Shown in pieces: positions 6,169 through 6,552 of a stretch of DNA of 6,552 bases. The stretch covers positions 8,278 through 14,829 of the forward strand of contig HF999645.1 of assembly GCA_000434055.1 (NCBI GenBank). The letters are read 5' to 3'. The notes under the pieces are model-generated. The model saw only the letters and a program-made list of their open reading frames with translations. It did no database searches and was not told where the DNA came from. This stretch comes from Ruminococcus sp. CAG:488. GTDB lineage: Bacteria > Bacillota > Clostridia > Oscillospirales > Acutalibacteraceae. Made by a program: the position numbers and the translations under genes. The stretch's first letter is position 1; each line of letters begins with the position of its first letter.

Positions 6169-6552
6169 GTGTTAAAAGACATTACTATAGGTCAGTATTA
6201 CAACGTTGAATCGCCGATTCATCGCATGGACGCAAGAATGAAAATCATACTGACGGTTTTGTTCATTGTTTCGATTTTTATGTGCAAAAGCTTTGAGGCG
6301 CTCGGTCTTATGGTGCTTTTCACATTGACGGTTAATATAATTTCAAAGGTTCCCGTGAAGATGGTCGCAAAAAGTCTCAAGCCGATCGTCTTTATAGTTC
6401 TGTTCACGTCGATATTGAACATTTTCTATATTAGAGGCGGCACGGAGCTTGTGAACTGGCATTTTATCCACATCACGACAAACGGACTTTTTACCGCTCT
6501 GTTTATGGCGATAAGAATTGTATGTCTTGTTGTTATCAGCTCACTTTTGACC
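6169..6552 (+). CDS. ecfT: ECF transporter transmembrane scaffold EcfT, N-terminal half (3' end outside window)
   Basis: EcfT is the membrane scaffold of the ECF importer; it couples EcfA1/EcfA2 ATP hydrolysis to the movement of a substrate-specific S component. The start is a GTG at 6169, set by the strong AGGAGGTG just upstream. 128 codons are visible, roughly half of a usual protein of about 265 residues. The protein begins with residues DITIGQYYNVESPIHRMDAR, then MK and a first membrane segment (about 26-39); the DARMK stretch at 21-25 matches the conserved D-R-K of EcfT. Further hydrophobic segments are at about 44-58 and 72-88. The final AIRIVCLVVISSLLT (114-128) matches the conserved EcfT segment AxRIxxLxxxSSLLT. 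The Ala-Arg-Gly coupling helices that contact the ATPases lie beyond the window. The gap from ecfA2 is 36 bases. Confidence 0.95.
   Translation, partial: MLKDITIGQYYNVESPIHRMDARMKIILTVLFIVSIFMCKSFEALGLMVLFTLTVNIISKVPVKMVAKSLKPIVFIVLFTSILNIFYIRGGTELVNWHFIHITTNGLFTALFMAIRIVCLVVISSLLT

Noticed and set aside
1..6552. A hidden defence, mobile or otherwise undescribed system
   Set aside because: Every long frame is a known housekeeping family with normal length or a clean edge truncation. I saw no transposase, integrase, att site, CRISPR-like array, or toxin pair.

Overview
This window is a compact run of co-directional housekeeping genes, all on the + strand. In order they are the 3' end of ruvC, then ruvA, ruvB, glmM, a class I SAM-dependent methyltransferase of unknown substrate, ecfA1, ecfA2, and the 5' half of ecfT, which runs off the right edge. 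The likely source is a Gram-positive Clostridia-type bacterium, perhaps the Ruminococcus/Oscillospiraceae side. The support is strong AGGAGG-type ribosome binding sites, roughly balanced base composition, a group II (shared-module) ECF transporter of the Firmicute type, and a RuvC resolvase, which Bacilli usually replace with RecU. This placement is inference, not a database match.

Bases 1-503: the RuvC C-terminal part ends at 326. A 173-base intergenic stretch follows, the only one of any size in the window. It holds a cluster of three small hairpins (about 396-465) that looks like a decayed copy of a dispersed palindromic repeat. It also holds a 47-codon open frame (360-503) whose stop overlaps the ruvA start as ATGA. 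That frame may be chance; its codon use differs from the neighbours.

Bases 500-2176: ruvA and ruvB encode the Holliday-junction branch-migration motor. With RuvC they form the RuvABC resolvasome. Bases 2192-3544: glmM makes glucosamine-1-phosphate for peptidoglycan precursors. Bases 3560-4423: a methyltransferase related to the RlmI/COG1092 group, but without the N-terminal PUA domain and without the cysteine expected for m5C chemistry.

Bases 4442-6552: ecfA1, ecfA2 and ecfT form the energising module of an energy-coupling-factor vitamin/metal importer. The two ATPases are joined by a TGATG stop/start overlap. No substrate-binding S component is in view.

From ruvA to ecfT the gaps are 36 bases or less, with no credible terminator or internal promoter, so the block is probably one transcription unit. 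Every gene is a recognisable family member with intact key residues, apart from the two cut by the window edges. I see no phage, insertion sequence, CRISPR, toxin or defence genes, and no convincing undescribed system. The points most worth a second look are the ruvC-ruvA intergenic element with its possible small ORF, and the orphan methyltransferase.
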